Below the pieces are notes generated by a model, which was given only the letters and a program-made list of their open reading frames with translations, had not been told where the DNA came from and did no database searches. Of a DNA stretch of 64,000 nt, positions 36,023 through 45,927 are shown in pieces. The position numbers were made by a program, and so were the translations under genes. Position 1 is the first letter of the stretch. Every line of letters starts with the position of its first letter. This DNA comes from an uncultured Paracoccaceae bacterium (GTDB lineage: Bacteria; Pseudomonadota; Alphaproteobacteria; Rhodobacterales; Rhodobacteraceae): positions 124,001 through 188,000 of the forward strand of contig CANLVD010000003.1 of NCBI GenBank assembly GCA_947494445.1, given 5' to 3'.

Positions 36023-37321
36023 TCAGCGATCCTCGACATTCACGTAGTTGCGGTGCGTGGCTCCGGTGTAAAGCTGACGCGGACGCCCGATTTTCATCGA
36101 TGGATCTGCAATCATCTCTTTCCACTGCGAGATCCAGCCAACGGTGCGGGCCAGCGCAAAGATTGGCGTGAACATCGTGGTCGGGAAGCCCATGGCATCC
36201 AGAATGATGCCTGAGTAGAAATCCACGTTTGGATAAAGCTTCTTCTCGATGAAATACGGATCGCTGAGCGCGATTTTCTCCAGTTCCTGAGCCACTTGCA
36301 GGGTCGGATTGTCTTCGACACCCAGAAGTTCCAGAACTTCCTTGGCTGTTTCCTGCATGACTTTGGCACGTGGATCGTAAGACTTGTAGACCCGGTGACC
36401 AAAGCCCATCAGACGGAAGCTGTCGTTCTTGTCCTGAGATTTTTTGATGTACTCAGGAATGCGATCGACGGTGCCGATCTCACGAAGCATGCTGAGCGCT
36501 GCCTCATTCGCACCACCGTGGGCAGGTCCCCACAAACAGGCAACACCAGCCGCGATACAGGCAAACGGGTTGGCCCCCGACGAACCTGCAAGCCGAACGG
36601 TCGAGGTAGATGCGTTCTGCTCATGGTCTGCGTGTAGTGTGAAAATTCGGTCCATGGCACGGCTGAGGATCGGGTTGACCTTGTACTCCTCGCACGGCAC
36701 CGAAAAGCACATGTGCAGGAAGTTCGCCGCATAATCCAGATCATTGCGCGGATAAACCAGCGGACGGCCTGTGTGATAGTTATAGGCCCAAGCCACGATG
36801 GTAGGCAGCTTTGCGACCAGACGCACGGTCGCAACTTCGCGCTGATGCGCGTCCGAGATGTCGGTACTGTCGTGATAGAAAGCCGACATGGCACCGACCA
36901 CGCCGCAGACAATCGCCATCGGATGCGCGTCACGACGGAAGCCTCGGAAGAAGTTGGTCATCTGCTCGTGCAGCATTGTGTGGCGGGTGACCAGCGTCTC
37001 GAATTTGTTCAATTCCTGAGCCGATGGCAGCTCACCATACAGCAGAAGGTAGCACACTTCGAGGAAGTGAGAGTTTTCGGCCAATTGGTCGATGGGATAG
37101 CCGCGATAGAGCAGTTCGCCCTTGTCACCGTCAATATAGGTGATGTCGCTTTCGCAAGACGCGGTCGATGTGAAACCGGGGTCGAAGGTGAACACATCAC
37201 CTTGTGCATAGAGCTTGCGGATGTCCAGCACGTCAGGCCCCAGCGACGGGCTCATGATCGGCAGGTCAATGGTGGTCTCGCCGATGGAAAGCGTTGCGGA
37301 GCGATCAGCGTCTTTTGCCAT
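36023..37321 (-). CDS. gltA: Citrate synthase
   Basis: GltA condenses oxaloacetate with acetyl-CoA at the entry of the TCA cycle. The 432-residue protein is of the large hexameric bacterial type. Seen: [32 protein letters not shown] (type-2 N-terminal zinc-like [16 protein letters not shown] domain before it), the first catalytic His in [19 protein letters not shown] region ([11 protein letters not shown]), the second His in [15 protein letters not shown] and Asp in [15 protein letters not shown]. Start MAKDADRSA at 37321 follows AAAGGG. Confidence 0.97.
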   Translation of the reverse strand: MAKDADRSATLSIGETTIDLPIMSPSLGPDVLDIRKLYAQGDVFTFDPGFTSTASCESDITYIDGDKGELLYRGYPIDQLAENSHFLEVCYLLLYGELPSAQELNKFETLVTRHTMLHEQMTNFFRGFRRDAHPMAIVCGVVGAMSAFYHDSTDISDAHQREVATVRLVAKLPTIVAWAYNYHTGRPLVYPRNDLDYAANFLHMCFSVPCEEYKVNPILSRAMDRIFTLHADHEQNASTSTVRLAGSSGANPFACIAAGVACLWGPAHGGANEAALSMLREIGTVDRIPEYIKKSQDKNDSFRLMGFGHRVYKSYDPRAKVMQETAKEVLELLGVEDNPTLQVAQELEKIALSDPYFIEKKLYPNVDFYSGIILDAMGFPTTMFTPIFALARTVGWISQWKEMIADPSMKIGRPRQLYTGATHRNYVNVEDR

Positions 37322-37445
37322 GTTGGGCCCTTTATGCTTGGATTCCAGACCGGCATCGTGCCGGTGGAACATTACAGGATCGAGACGCTGGCCAAGAAAT
37401 GCAGCGTCCCCTGTGATCTTCGCTTTCGGGCGGTATGCCTAAGCC

Positions 37446-38846
37446 TCAGGCTGCATCCTCCAGCCGCGCAATCGTCTCCTCCTTGCCGATTATCTCCATG
37501 ATCTCAAAGACCGATGGGGACACTGTGCGGCCGGTCAATGCGGCCCTGAGAGGTTGCGCTATCTTGCCGAGTTTGAGGTTTTCTTCCTCGGCAAACTGAC
37601 GGATCGTCTCCTCCAAATCACTTGGCGTCCAGCTAGCATCTCGCAGGCGCGAAGTCAATCTGCTCAGTATGCCGTTGGATACCGTTTCAAGCTGCTGAGC
37701 GGCCTTTTCATCAGGGGAAAACGGGCGTTCTGATAGGAAAAACCTTCCCATTTCAATAAGTTCCGGAAAGGTCTTCGCACGCTCTTTAAGGCTGTCCATG
37801 GCTTGCAGGAACACAGAGTTTTTCTCTGCCGTGATGGGGAGGTTATGATGCGCCGCAACAAACTCATTCACCTCTGCCAACAGGGCGTCATTTTCCATTG
37901 CTCGAATGTGTTGGCCGGAGAGGTTTTCCAGTTTCTTGAAGTCAAACCGCGAGGGGGATTTTCCGATTGCATCCAGCCCGAACCACTCGATTGCCTGCGC
38001 GGTCGTGAAGAATTCGTCGTCGCCATGCGACCAGCCCAGACGGGCCAGATAGTTGCGCATCGCCTCGGCCGGGTAACCGACCTCGCGATAGGCCTCAACG
38101 CCCAGAGCGCCGTGACGCTTTGACAGTTTTGCCCCATCAGGCCCGTGGATCAGTGGGATATGGGCAAATACCGGCAGATCCCAACCGTTGCCCTTGTAGA
38201 TCAGCGCCTGGCGCGCTGCGTTGGTCAAATGATCATCTCCACGGATCACATGGGTGACGCCCATGTCATGATCGTCAACGACCACGGCCAGCATATAGGT
38301 TGGTGAGCCGTTGGAGCGCAGCAGAATCAGGTCATCCATAGTCTCGCATTTCCAGGTCACATCGCCCTGAACCTGATCATTGATCGTGATCTCGCCTTCC
38401 CGCGGTGCCTTGAGGCGCACAACAAAAGGTAGATCAGGTGCGGGTTGATCGCTGTCCCGCCATGGCGAGAGAAAGATGCTTGGCTTTCCGGCAGCTTTCT
38501 GAGCGTGGCGGTAAGCGTCGATCTCTTCTTTCGTGGAGTAGCATTTATAGGCAGTCCCGGCAGCCAGCATGGCGTCTGCAACCTCACGGTGACGGTCCGC
38601 GCGTGCAAACTGGCTAATCGGATCGCCGTCCCAGTCCAGTCCCAGCCATTTCAGACCTGCATAGATTGCCTCGGTTGCCTCAGGTGTCGAGCGTGCCCTG
38701 TCTGTGTCTTCGATGCGCAGAAGAAACGTACCATTGTGGTGGCGGGCAAACAGCCAGTTGAACAGCGCCGTGCGTGCGCCTCCGATGTGCAGATATCCGG
38801 TGGGAGAGGGCGCAAATCGGGTGACCACTGGGTTCGGGTTAGACAT
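37446..38846 (-). CDS. gltX: Glutamate-tRNA ligase
   Basis: GltX charges tRNAGlu, also supplying 5-aminolevulinate synthesis where the C5 path is used. The 466-residue class I synthetase has the HIGH-type motif [20 protein letters not shown] (HIGG), [12 protein letters not shown], the anticodon-domain contact [11 protein letters not shown] (KLSKR) and no zinc-binding cysteine quartet. Start [11 protein letters not shown] at 38846 has AGAGG eight bases upstream. It is upstream of gltA on the minus strand and divergent from comEC. Confidence 0.97.
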   Translation of the reverse strand: MSNPNPVVTRFAPSPTGYLHIGGARTALFNWLFARHHNGTFLLRIEDTDRARSTPEATEAIYAGLKWLGLDWDGDPISQFARADRHREVADAMLAAGTAYKCYSTKEEIDAYRHAQKAAGKPSIFLSPWRDSDQPAPDLPFVVRLKAPREGEITINDQVQGDVTWKCETMDDLILLRSNGSPTYMLAVVVDDHDMGVTHVIRGDDHLTNAARQALIYKGNGWDLPVFAHIPLIHGPDGAKLSKRHGALGVEAYREVGYPAEAMRNYLARLGWSHGDDEFFTTAQAIEWFGLDAIGKSPSRFDFKKLENLSGQHIRAMENDALLAEVNEFVAAHHNLPITAEKNSVFLQAMDSLKERAKTFPELIEMGRFFLSERPFSPDEKAAQQLETVSNGILSRLTSRLRDASWTPSDLEETIRQFAEEENLKLGKIAQPLRAALTGRTVSPSVFEIMEIIGKEETIARLEDAA

Positions 38847-38920
38847 CGCGTTTACCTCTTGGAAACCATGTTGAAGATAGTGTTGCGCGTACTTATTCCC
38901 ATTGAGGGCAAAAGAACAAG

Positions 38921-40978
38921 ATGCAGTCATGGCACGCCATGTGGGATGCACAGCGCCCGAACCAGCTGCTTTGGGTGCCTGTGTTTCTCGGTCTCGGCAT
39001 CGGTGTCTACTTTTCCCTTCTGGCAGAGCCTTCCAGATTGCTGGTCCTGTCCATTGCCAGTGCAGGCTTGGCCCTGATCGCAGTCATGTTCACCCGTCGT
39101 TTGACGCTGCTGTTCCTCATTGGAGTGGCTTGCCTGGGTTTTGGCCTGTCTTCCATGCGCACTTATGTGAAATCTGCCCCGGTTCTAGGAGACGACTACA
39201 GAGGCCCGGTTGAGGGAAGGGTGGTCGGGTTGGACCGATCTGCACGAAACGCGCCGCGTCTGGTTCTGGATCACGTGCACATTCCTGGCATGGCTCGTGC
39301 GGACGTTCCGCATCTTATCCGCATATCGCTCCACGGGTTTATCGCTGACGGCACGATGGTTCCCGGCGTCAGGATTGCAACGACGGCCATGCTAAGCGCG
39401 CCGAACGGGCCGGTCGAGCCCATGGGTTTCGATTTCAGGCGTCATGCCTGGTATCGTCAGATCGGGGCGGTCGGGTATACACGCGCACCCGTTCTCAGGG
39501 CTGCTGTTCCGCGTATCGAAGGCGCGAGTCTGTGGATCACCGATATTCGTCTCAAGGCGTCGCGCTGGATCCGGTCACAGATGCCGCTGCGAAGTGGCGC
39601 TTTTGCAGCTGCCATTCTGACGGGGGATCGCTCCGCTCTGGATCCGGCGTCAATGGACAGCCTGCGCGCTTCAAATCTTGCCCATTTTCTGGCGATCTCC
39701 GGGCTGCATATGGGGTTGCTGACGGGATGTGTTTTTGTCACCTGTCGTGTTTTGCTGGCGATGATCCCGGGACTTGCCTTGCGATATCCGATCAAGAAAT
39801 GGGCCGCGGGTGCCGCGCTTCTGGCAGGGCTGGTCTACCTGTTCCTGTCAGGTGCAAGCGTTGCAACCCAACGCGCTTTCATCATGACATCTGTGATCCT
39901 GATTGCAGTATGGATCGAACGACCTGCGTTTACTTTGCGCGCTGTCAGCATTGCCGCGACACTTGTACTGGTCATGCGGCCTGAAAGCCTGCTTGAGGCC
40001 GGGTTCCAGATGTCATTTGCTGCAACGACGGCCCTTGTCGCAACATTCAATGCCCTGCGCAGCACCACATTCTGGAGCTTTCTGCAGGATCGCCAGTGGT
40101 GGTTTGTTCGACCTGCTGTATTTTTAGTCATCTCCTCCTTTGTGGCTGGCCTTGCCACTGCACCGTTTTCGGCCTTTCACTTCAACCAGATCGCGCAATA
40201 TGGGCTGCTGGCCAATCTTCTGGCTGTTCCCTTGATGGGCAGTGTGGTCATGCCCGCGGCGATTGTCGCGATTTGCCTTGCGCCGCTTGGGTGGTCCGGA
40301 CCTGCACTCTGGGTGATGGACAAGGGGATTTCCGGCATCCTGTCAGTGGCAGAATGGATTGCACAACTTGAGGGTGCACTATGGCGCATTCACAGCGGTC
40401 CGATTGAGGCTTTAGCGCTGCTGGCGCTCGGCTTGATCTTTCTTGTGTTCTGGAAGGGACGCCTTCGGTTCTCCGGAATTCTGGTCGCTGGAATGGCGCT
40501 TGTGCTTTGGTCCGGTACGGAACGACCAATGATCCTGATCGATCAATCGGGGCGACTTGTGGGCGTGATGGCGGAACAGGGCCGCGTGCTCAACCGCTCC
40601 AAGGGTCATGGTTTTGCTGCCGAGACTTGGCTTGAAAACGATGGGGATGCAGTGGATCAGGTAAAGGCGTCTGAGCGTGCTGCGTTCGAACGCGCCTCAA
40701 GTGCCATGACGGCAGACATTGCCGGGGGTTACTATCTTTCGATTTTTGCGAAGCAACCAAGCAGGACAGAGTGTCGTGATACTGACATTCTGGTTGGAAA
40801 ACTGCCCGAAGGCATTGGTGATGATTGCATTACCCTGTCGACAGAAACACTGCTGCAAACAGGATCTGTTGCTCTGACATTCGTGGATGGAAAGCTGACG
40901 CAAACAACGACGGCTCAGACGACCGGTATCCGTCCATGGACACGACCTGATCTGTTTGTCAGCCGATATGGTCAGTAG
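38921..40978 (+). CDS. ComEC/Rec2-family DNA uptake channel
   Basis: A 685-residue membrane protein of the ComEC family, thought to carry single-stranded DNA across the inner membrane during natural transformation. Order: two or three N-terminal membrane segments, a DUF4131-like OB region (about 75-200), the competence core (about 220-490) with [33 protein letters not shown] and [14 protein letters not shown], and a C-terminal tail without a readable metallo-beta-lactamase ligand set. GAGGG precedes the start at 12-13 bases; another ATG at 38939 is possible. Its end overlaps lexA by seven bases. Confidence 0.85.
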   Translation: MQSWHAMWDAQRPNQLLWVPVFLGLGIGVYFSLLAEPSRLLVLSIASAGLALIAVMFTRRLTLLFLIGVACLGFGLSSMRTYVKSAPVLGDDYRGPVEGRVVGLDRSARNAPRLVLDHVHIPGMARADVPHLIRISLHGFIADGTMVPGVRIATTAMLSAPNGPVEPMGFDFRRHAWYRQIGAVGYTRAPVLRAAVPRIEGASLWITDIRLKASRWIRSQMPLRSGAFAAAILTGDRSALDPASMDSLRASNLAHFLAISGLHMGLLTGCVFVTCRVLLAMIPGLALRYPIKKWAAGAALLAGLVYLFLSGASVATQRAFIMTSVILIAVWIERPAFTLRAVSIAATLVLVMRPESLLEAGFQMSFAATTALVATFNALRSTTFWSFLQDRQWWFVRPAVFLVISSFVAGLATAPFSAFHFNQIAQYGLLANLLAVPLMGSVVMPAAIVAICLAPLGWSGPALWVMDKGISGILSVAEWIAQLEGALWRIHSGPIEALALLALGLIFLVFWKGRLRFSGILVAGMALVLWSGTERPMILIDQSGRLVGVMAEQGRVLNRSKGHGFAAETWLENDGDAVDQVKASERAAFERASSAMTADIAGGYYLSIFAKQPSRTECRDTDILVGKLPEGIGDDCITLSTETLLQTGSVALTFVDGKLTQTTTAQTTGIRPWTRPDLFVSRYGQ

Positions 40979-41649
40979 GTTCGGATCAGACCCACCAGTT
41001 TGCCCTGAACGCTTACCTGATCATCGCGATACAGACGGGTTTCAAAAGCAGGGTTGGCAGCTTCAAGGGCGATTGTCCCGCCACGTTTGCGCAGGCGTTT
41101 CAGGGTTGCTTCCTGCCCCTCGACAAGAGCTACGACGATGTCGCCATTGTCGGCCGTGTCCTGCTCCTTGATCACAACGATATCGCCGTTGTTGATTCCG
41201 GCATCGATCATCGAGTCGCCCTTGACCTCAAGCGCGTAATGCTTGCCGCCCCCGATCATCGAGCCCGGCACGGCCACATTATGCGACACCTGCTCTATCG
41301 CCTCGATCGGGGTGCCGGCGGCAATCCGGCCCATGACCGGAAGTTCGATTGCCGATGATTCAACGGGCATGGCATTGCGTGGTTGCGGCTTCTGGCCACC
41401 TTCGACAACACGCGGGGAAAAACCGCTTTCAAGACTTTCAGGCAGCTTTACGATTTCGATGGCCCGCGCACGATGGGCAAGGCGGCGGATGAAACCTCGC
41501 TCCTCAAGTGCTGTGATCAGACGGTGAATTCCGGATTTGGAGCGCAGGTCCAGCGCATCTTTCATCTCGTCGAAAGACGGGGGCACCCCATCGCGATCCA
41601 TGCGCTTTTGAATGAACCGAAGAAGGTCAAGCTGCTTGCGTGTGAGCAT
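40972..41649 (-). CDS. lexA: SOS regulator LexA
   Basis: LexA represses SOS genes and self-cleaves with RecA. The 225-residue protein has the winged helix [33 protein letters not shown]...[17 protein letters not shown] (read in segments), the cleavage pair Ala111-Gly112 in IAAGTPIE, the nucleophile Ser146 in KGDSMID and the general base Lys184 in ATLKRLRK. The promoter region (41675-41714) carries three in-phase GTTC elements, so it is autoregulated. It is convergent with comEC and downstream of moeA. Confidence 0.97.
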   Translation of the reverse strand: MLTRKQLDLLRFIQKRMDRDGVPPSFDEMKDALDLRSKSGIHRLITALEERGFIRRLAHRARAIEIVKLPESLESGFSPRVVEGGQKPQPRNAMPVESSAIELPVMGRIAAGTPIEAIEQVSHNVAVPGSMIGGGKHYALEVKGDSMIDAGINNGDIVVIKEQDTADNGDIVVALVEGQEATLKRLRKRGGTIALEAANPAFETRLYRDDQVSVQGKLVGLIRTY

Positions 41650-41674
41650 GGAAATCCCCGTTTATTATCCATTT

Positions 41675-41700
41675 GTTCCAGACAAGTTCTATATGTGTTC
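41675..41700. promoter_or_regulatory. Tandem LexA (SOS) box: three GTTC at N7 spacing
   Basis: GTTC at 41675-41678, 41686-41689 and 41697-41700, with exactly seven bases between each. The alphaproteobacterial LexA operator is the direct repeat GTTC-N7-GTTC, so two overlapping operators are present. On the minus strand they read GAAC-N7-GAAC-N7-GAAC and lie just downstream of the -35 and across the -10 of the lexA promoter. Confidence 0.88.
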
Positions 41701-41708
41701 TTGCTTTG

Positions 41709-41714
41709 TGTCAA
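41709..41714 (-). promoter_or_regulatory. -35 element of the lexA promoter
   Basis: Consensus TTGACA on the minus strand. TATAGA (15-base spacer) or TAGAAC (17-base spacer) are the -10 candidates and lie within the tandem LexA operator, as expected for repression. Confidence 0.6.
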
Positions 41715-41732
41715 TTGTTCTGTGGATAACCT

Positions 41733-42923
41733 TCAAAATGACAGATCAATAAACTCAATCAGATCACCTTCTTTGCGCGCCGGATCCAAGGGAGGTCTGA
41801 CGGCCAGAGCATTTGCGGTCGCCAGCACGGACAGCAAGGCACTGTCCTGACGCGATGCAATCTGACAGACGGGACCATCGTCGGACTGTGTGACCGAGGC
41901 CCGCATGTAGTGCTCACGTTTGGCGTTTTCACCAATGTCATGGGACAGTTTTGCCTGCTTGCGTGTGATCGGTCCGGAAGGAAGACCCAAGAGTGCATCA
42001 ATGGCCGGTCTGAGAAAAATATGCCCGCAGACCATCGCAGACACCGGATTGCCCGGCAGACCGACCAAGATCGACTTACCAAAGCGCCCGGCCATAAGGG
42101 GTTTGCCCGGTCGCATGGCGACTTTGTAGAAATCAAGGTCCAGACCCTGTGTGCCTGCGACCTCTTGCACGAGATCATGATCACCGACAGACGCCCCGCC
42201 CAGTGTCACGATCACGTCAGCTCCGTCTGCCAGACGGAAGGCCGACGACAGTCCATCAGCGCTGTCAGGTGCGATTGGCAGCAGGCGACAGGAGGCACCA
42301 CAGGCTTCCAGCAAGGCTTTCAGGCCAAGATTGTTTGAGCTGATGATCTGGTCTGGCCCTGGAACTCCGCCGGGCATGACCAACTCGTCACCTGTCGCGA
42401 TCAACGCAATATCCGGTCTGCGATAGACCGGCACTTCGGCAATGTTCATTGCTGCCAGCAGGGCGATGTCCTGAGGGGTCAGGCGTTTGGGACCGGCGAA
42501 AGTGTCACCTTGGAAGAAATCCGCACCGGCAGGTCGGATATAGCGTTGCTGATCACGATCCGGGCTGATCGTGATGCGATCGCCAACGCGAGTGACATCT
42601 TCCTGAATGACAATGTCATCTGCGCCGTCTGGCACAGGCGCTCCGGTAAAAATCCGAACCGCCTCTCCGGAACCGAGGGCACCTGCAAACCGGTGTCCGG
42701 CAGCAGACTCGCCGATAACTTTCAACGTCATACCCGGTTCAGCTTCTGCACGTCGGACTGCATAACCATCCATGGCGGAGGCTGAAAACGGTGGCTGAGT
42801 TCGTGAGGCACATACGGTCTGTGCCAGAACGCGGCCTAAGGCTTCGGTCAATGCGCAAGTTTCAACATCTGTTGGCGACAGGAGCGACAGGATCCGCGAC
42901 AAAGCCTCGGACGTGCTGATCAT
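41733..42923 (-). CDS. moeA: Molybdopterin molybdenumtransferase
   Basis: MoeA inserts molybdate into adenylated molybdopterin. The 396-residue protein has an N-terminal dimer arm, SAMDGYAVR, IFTGAPVPDGADDIVIQED, the MoCF motif IVTLGGASVGDHD and VGLPGNPVSA near the C-terminal half. ATG at 42923 overlaps the moaC stop as TGATG; a GTG one codon earlier is possible. It ends 83 bases before lexA, which has its own promoter. Confidence 0.94.
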   Translation of the reverse strand: MISTSEALSRILSLLSPTDVETCALTEALGRVLAQTVCASRTQPPFSASAMDGYAVRRAEAEPGMTLKVIGESAAGHRFAGALGSGEAVRIFTGAPVPDGADDIVIQEDVTRVGDRITISPDRDQQRYIRPAGADFFQGDTFAGPKRLTPQDIALLAAMNIAEVPVYRRPDIALIATGDELVMPGGVPGPDQIISSNNLGLKALLEACGASCRLLPIAPDSADGLSSAFRLADGADVIVTLGGASVGDHDLVQEVAGTQGLDLDFYKVAMRPGKPLMAGRFGKSILVGLPGNPVSAMVCGHIFLRPAIDALLGLPSGPITRKQAKLSHDIGENAKREHYMRASVTQSDDGPVCQIASRQDSALLSVLATANALAVRPPLDPARKEGDLIEFIDLSF

Positions 42924-43399
42924 CACTCAGCCTCGAACCGGCCGGACTTGCCGCCATCCTTCAAGACCAGCCGAGTGGCCCCGATGGTCATGGACCGGTC
43001 CACGGCCTTGACCATGTCATAGACTGTCAGGGCCGCAACGGAGACCGCCGTCAATGCTTCCATCTCGACCCCTGTCTGACCCGTTGTCTTGACTGTCGCC
43101 TCAATCTCGACCCGTGCAGGCGCGTCATGGGTGGTCAGGTCCACAGACACCTTGGACAAAGCGAGTGGATGACAAAGCGGGATCAGATCATGGGTCTTTT
43201 TCGCGGCCATGATGCCAGCTAGACGTGCCACACTGAGCACATCACCCTTTTTTGCGCGCCCTTCAACGATCAGGGCAAGTGTAGCAGGCTCCATGGTGAT
43301 CTCTCCGCGCGCAACTGCTGTGCGCGATGTGGTGTCCTTTTCGCTAACATCAACCATATGAGCAGCGCCACCAGCGTCAAAATGGGTCAAACCGCTCAT
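42923..43399 (-). CDS. moaC: Cyclic pyranopterin monophosphate synthase MoaC
   Basis: MoaC makes cyclic pyranopterin from the MoaA product. The 158-residue protein has [37 protein letters not shown] with the conserved LCHP, and [22 protein letters not shown] (core EALTA...A.LTVYDM.KA.D). ATGA overlap with trpC upstream and TGATG with moeA downstream, so it is part of a single coupled transcript. Confidence 0.95.
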   Translation of the reverse strand: MSGLTHFDAGGAAHMVDVSEKDTTSRTAVARGEITMEPATLALIVEGRAKKGDVLSVARLAGIMAAKKTHDLIPLCHPLALSKVSVDLTTHDAPARVEIEATVKTTGQTGVEMEALTAVSVAALTVYDMVKAVDRSMTIGATRLVLKDGGKSGRFEAE

Positions 43400-44196
43400 G
43401 CCGCCACCGGAGAGGCAAGCAGAGTGCGTGTCGCCGTTTCCACGTCATCCTGACGCATCAGGCTCTCGCCGATCAGGAAACAACGCGCGCCCAATGGGGC
43501 CAGCCCGGCCAGATCGTTTGGCGTATAAAGCCCGCTTTCGGCAACCAGCATGCGATCATCAGGCACCAGCTTGGCCAGACTGCGGGTGGTCTCAAGCGTT
43601 GTTTCGAAAGTGTTGAGGTTGCGGTTGTTGATGCCCAGCAACGGAGACTTCAGGGACAGCGCACGATCAAGTTCCGCCCGGTCATGCACTTCGATCAATG
43701 CATCCATGCCATAGTCAAAGGCCGCTGCTTCCAGATCGGCTGCCTGCGCATCGCTGACGCTGGCCATGATGATCAGAATGCAATCGGCCCCCAGCGCCCG
43801 GCTTTCTGCAACCTGCCACGTGTCATAAAGGAAATCCTTGCGCAAAGCGGGCAGGGACGTGGCAGCACGCGCGGCAACCAGAAACTCGTCAGCGCCCTGA
43901 AAACTTGGAGTATCTGTGAGAACCGACAGACAGGTGGCGCCACCTGCTTCATAGGCCTGGGCAAGCATAGGTGGATCAAAATCAGCCCGGATCAGGCCCT
44001 TGGACGGGCTGGCCTTCTTGATCTCGGCGATCAGGCCATAACCATCCTTGCTGGCGTCCTTCAAGGCATTTGCAAAACCGCGCACGGGATCGGCTGCCCT
44101 CGCATCGGCATCAACGGCTGCAAAAGATCGCTTGGCTTTGCGTTCGGCCACGTCTTCCAGCTTGTAGGCTTTGATTTTGTCCAGAATGGTGCTCAT
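43396..44196 (-). CDS. trpC: Indole-3-glycerol phosphate synthase
   Basis: TrpC closes the indole ring in tryptophan synthesis. The 266-residue (beta/alpha)8 enzyme has [23 protein letters not shown] (core [10 protein letters not shown]), [26 protein letters not shown] and [17 protein letters not shown] (GINNRNL). ATGA overlaps with trpD upstream and moaC downstream. Confidence 0.96.
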   Translation of the reverse strand: MSTILDKIKAYKLEDVAERKAKRSFAAVDADARAADPVRGFANALKDASKDGYGLIAEIKKASPSKGLIRADFDPPMLAQAYEAGGATCLSVLTDTPSFQGADEFLVAARAATSLPALRKDFLYDTWQVAESRALGADCILIIMASVSDAQAADLEAAAFDYGMDALIEVHDRAELDRALSLKSPLLGINNRNLNTFETTLETTRSLAKLVPDDRMLVAESGLYTPNDLAGLAPLGARCFLIGESLMRQDDVETATRTLLASPVAA

Positions 44197-45215
44197 GACG
44201 CAGCCTCGGATGTCAGTTTGGCGAGCGCCGAGATTTTTTTCTTTGCGGCACCGCTGTCGATACTGTCGCTTGCCATCTCAACACCCGCCTTGAGGTCTTG
44301 CGCCATCCCAGAGATCACCAGCGCGGCGGCTGAGTTCAAAAGCACTGCATCGCGGTAAGCTGATTTTTCGCCGTCGAGCAGGTTGCGGAACGCAACCGCG
44401 TTTTCCTTCGGTGTGCCGCCAAGAACATCATCGAAGGGATGCACGGGCAGGCCTGCATCCTCTGGTGAAATCTCATATTCCTTCAGCTCACCATCATGCC
44501 ATTCGGCAACATATGTCGGCCCGGCAATTGAAATCTCGTCCGTGCCGTCGCTTCCGTGAACCAGCCAAGCACGATCGGTTCCCAAAGCGCCCAGCGTCTC
44601 GGCCATTGGGCGGATCATCTCGCGTGAAAAAGCGCCCGTTAGCTGGCGTTTCACTCCTGCAGGGTTGGTCAGGGGCCCCAGAATGTTGAAAATCGTGCGT
44701 GTGCCCAGCTCGCCACGGGTCGGCATGACATGCCGAATCGCAGGGTGGTGCATGGGGGCCATCATGAAGGCGATGCCCACATCGGCAAGAGCCCGCTCAA
44801 CCACATCCGCGCCGACCATCACATTGATGCCCAGTTCTGTCAGCGCATCCGCCGCACCGGATTTGGAACTGAGGTTTCTGTTGCCATGTTTTGCGACCAC
44901 TTGCCCGGTGCCTGCTACGACAAAAGCCGTAGCGGTCGAGATGTTCAGCGTCCCCTTGCCGTCACCACCTGTGCCAACGATGTCCATTGCGCCAGCAGGT
45001 GCCGAAACTGCATTGCATTTTGCGCGCATCACAGCGGCAGCGGCAGCGAATTCATCAACCGTTTCACCACGCGTGCGCAGGCTCATCAGAAAGCCACCCA
45101 TCTGGGAAGGAGTGGCGTCGCCTTCCATCAGAATGTCAAAAGCCTGTTCAGCCTCTGCCCGGGTAAGCGGCCTTTCTGCGGCGGCGGCGATCAATGGTTT
45201 CAGGGCGTCACTCAT
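44193..45215 (-). CDS. trpD: Anthranilate phosphoribosyltransferase
   Basis: TrpD transfers the phosphoribosyl group of PRPP to anthranilate. The 340-residue protein has [16 protein letters not shown], the PRPP loop [39 protein letters not shown] (core HGNR..SSKSG.AD.LE.LG-type) and [36 protein letters not shown] (core NILGPLTNP). ATGA overlaps on both sides. Confidence 0.96.
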   Translation of the reverse strand: MSDALKPLIAAAAERPLTRAEAEQAFDILMEGDATPSQMGGFLMSLRTRGETVDEFAAAAAVMRAKCNAVSAPAGAMDIVGTGGDGKGTLNISTATAFVVAGTGQVVAKHGNRNLSSKSGAADALTELGINVMVGADVVERALADVGIAFMMAPMHHPAIRHVMPTRGELGTRTIFNILGPLTNPAGVKRQLTGAFSREMIRPMAETLGALGTDRAWLVHGSDGTDEISIAGPTYVAEWHDGELKEYEISPEDAGLPVHPFDDVLGGTPKENAVAFRNLLDGEKSAYRDAVLLNSAAALVISGMAQDLKAGVEMASDSIDSGAAKKKISALAKLTSEAAS

Positions 45216-45793
45216 GCAGGCTCTTTCACGGTATTCAAAAACGTTTTCAACATCTTGTGGCCATGCTCGGACGCAATGGATTCAGGGTGAAACTGCACGC
45301 CATGCATCGGCAATGACTTGTGCTGCAAACCCATAATTGTACCATCATCAAGCTCTGCTGTGACCTCAAGGCAATCAGGCAGGCTGACGCGGTCCACCAC
45401 GAGGGAATGGTAGCGTGTCGCGGAAAAGGGTGACGGCAGGCCTGCAAACAGACCGGTATTGGTGTGTCGGATCACGCCGGGTTTGCCATGCACAATTTCG
45501 CTGTGGCGCATCACTTTGCCACCAAATGCCTGACCGATTGTTTGATGACCAAGGCACACGCCGATCAGGGACGTCTTGGTCTCAGCCGCTGCGTGAACCA
45601 GTGCCAGGCAGATGCCTGCAGAACTTGGGTCGCAGGGTCCAGGTGACAGGACAATCGCTGAGGGTCGCATAGCCATGGCCGCTTGTACATCCAGCGCGTC
45701 GTTGCGACGGACCACCACATCTGCGCCCAATTCACCTAGATAATGAACAAGGTTATAAGTGAAGCTGTCATAGTTATCGATCAGCAAGATCAT
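45212..45793 (-). CDS. trpG: Anthranilate synthase component II (glutamine amidotransferase)
   Basis: TrpG releases ammonia from glutamine for TrpE. The 193-residue class I amidotransferase has [29 protein letters not shown], the nucleophile Cys80 in [16 protein letters not shown] and the His-Glu pair in [14 protein letters not shown]. The start MILLIDN at 45793 follows GGGAGA; an upstream ATG (45814) would add seven residues. It may also serve p-aminobenzoate synthesis. It is the first gene of the trpGDC-moaC-moeA unit. Confidence 0.94.
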   Translation of the reverse strand: MILLIDNYDSFTYNLVHYLGELGADVVVRRNDALDVQAAMAMRPSAIVLSPGPCDPSSAGICLALVHAAAETKTSLIGVCLGHQTIGQAFGGKVMRHSEIVHGKPGVIRHTNTGLFAGLPSPFSATRYHSLVVDRVSLPDCLEVTAELDDGTIMGLQHKSLPMHGVQFHPESIASEHGHKMLKTFLNTVKEPA

Positions 45794-45927
45794 CGCAGTC
45801 TCCCATCCCGACATTGGCGGGTTGTGGTTGGCGAGGGTTAACGGGCGCGATATACATGGCTGCTAAGACGACCGAAGGTCAAGCGCGAAGCGTGCTTGGG
45901 TCCAAGGTCAAATGAGGGTGAGTAAAG

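Noticed and set aside
37349-37365. 7-bp hairpin ACCGGCA/TGCCGGT between gltX and gltA
   Set aside because: No U-tract on either strand and only a three-base loop; not called as a terminator.
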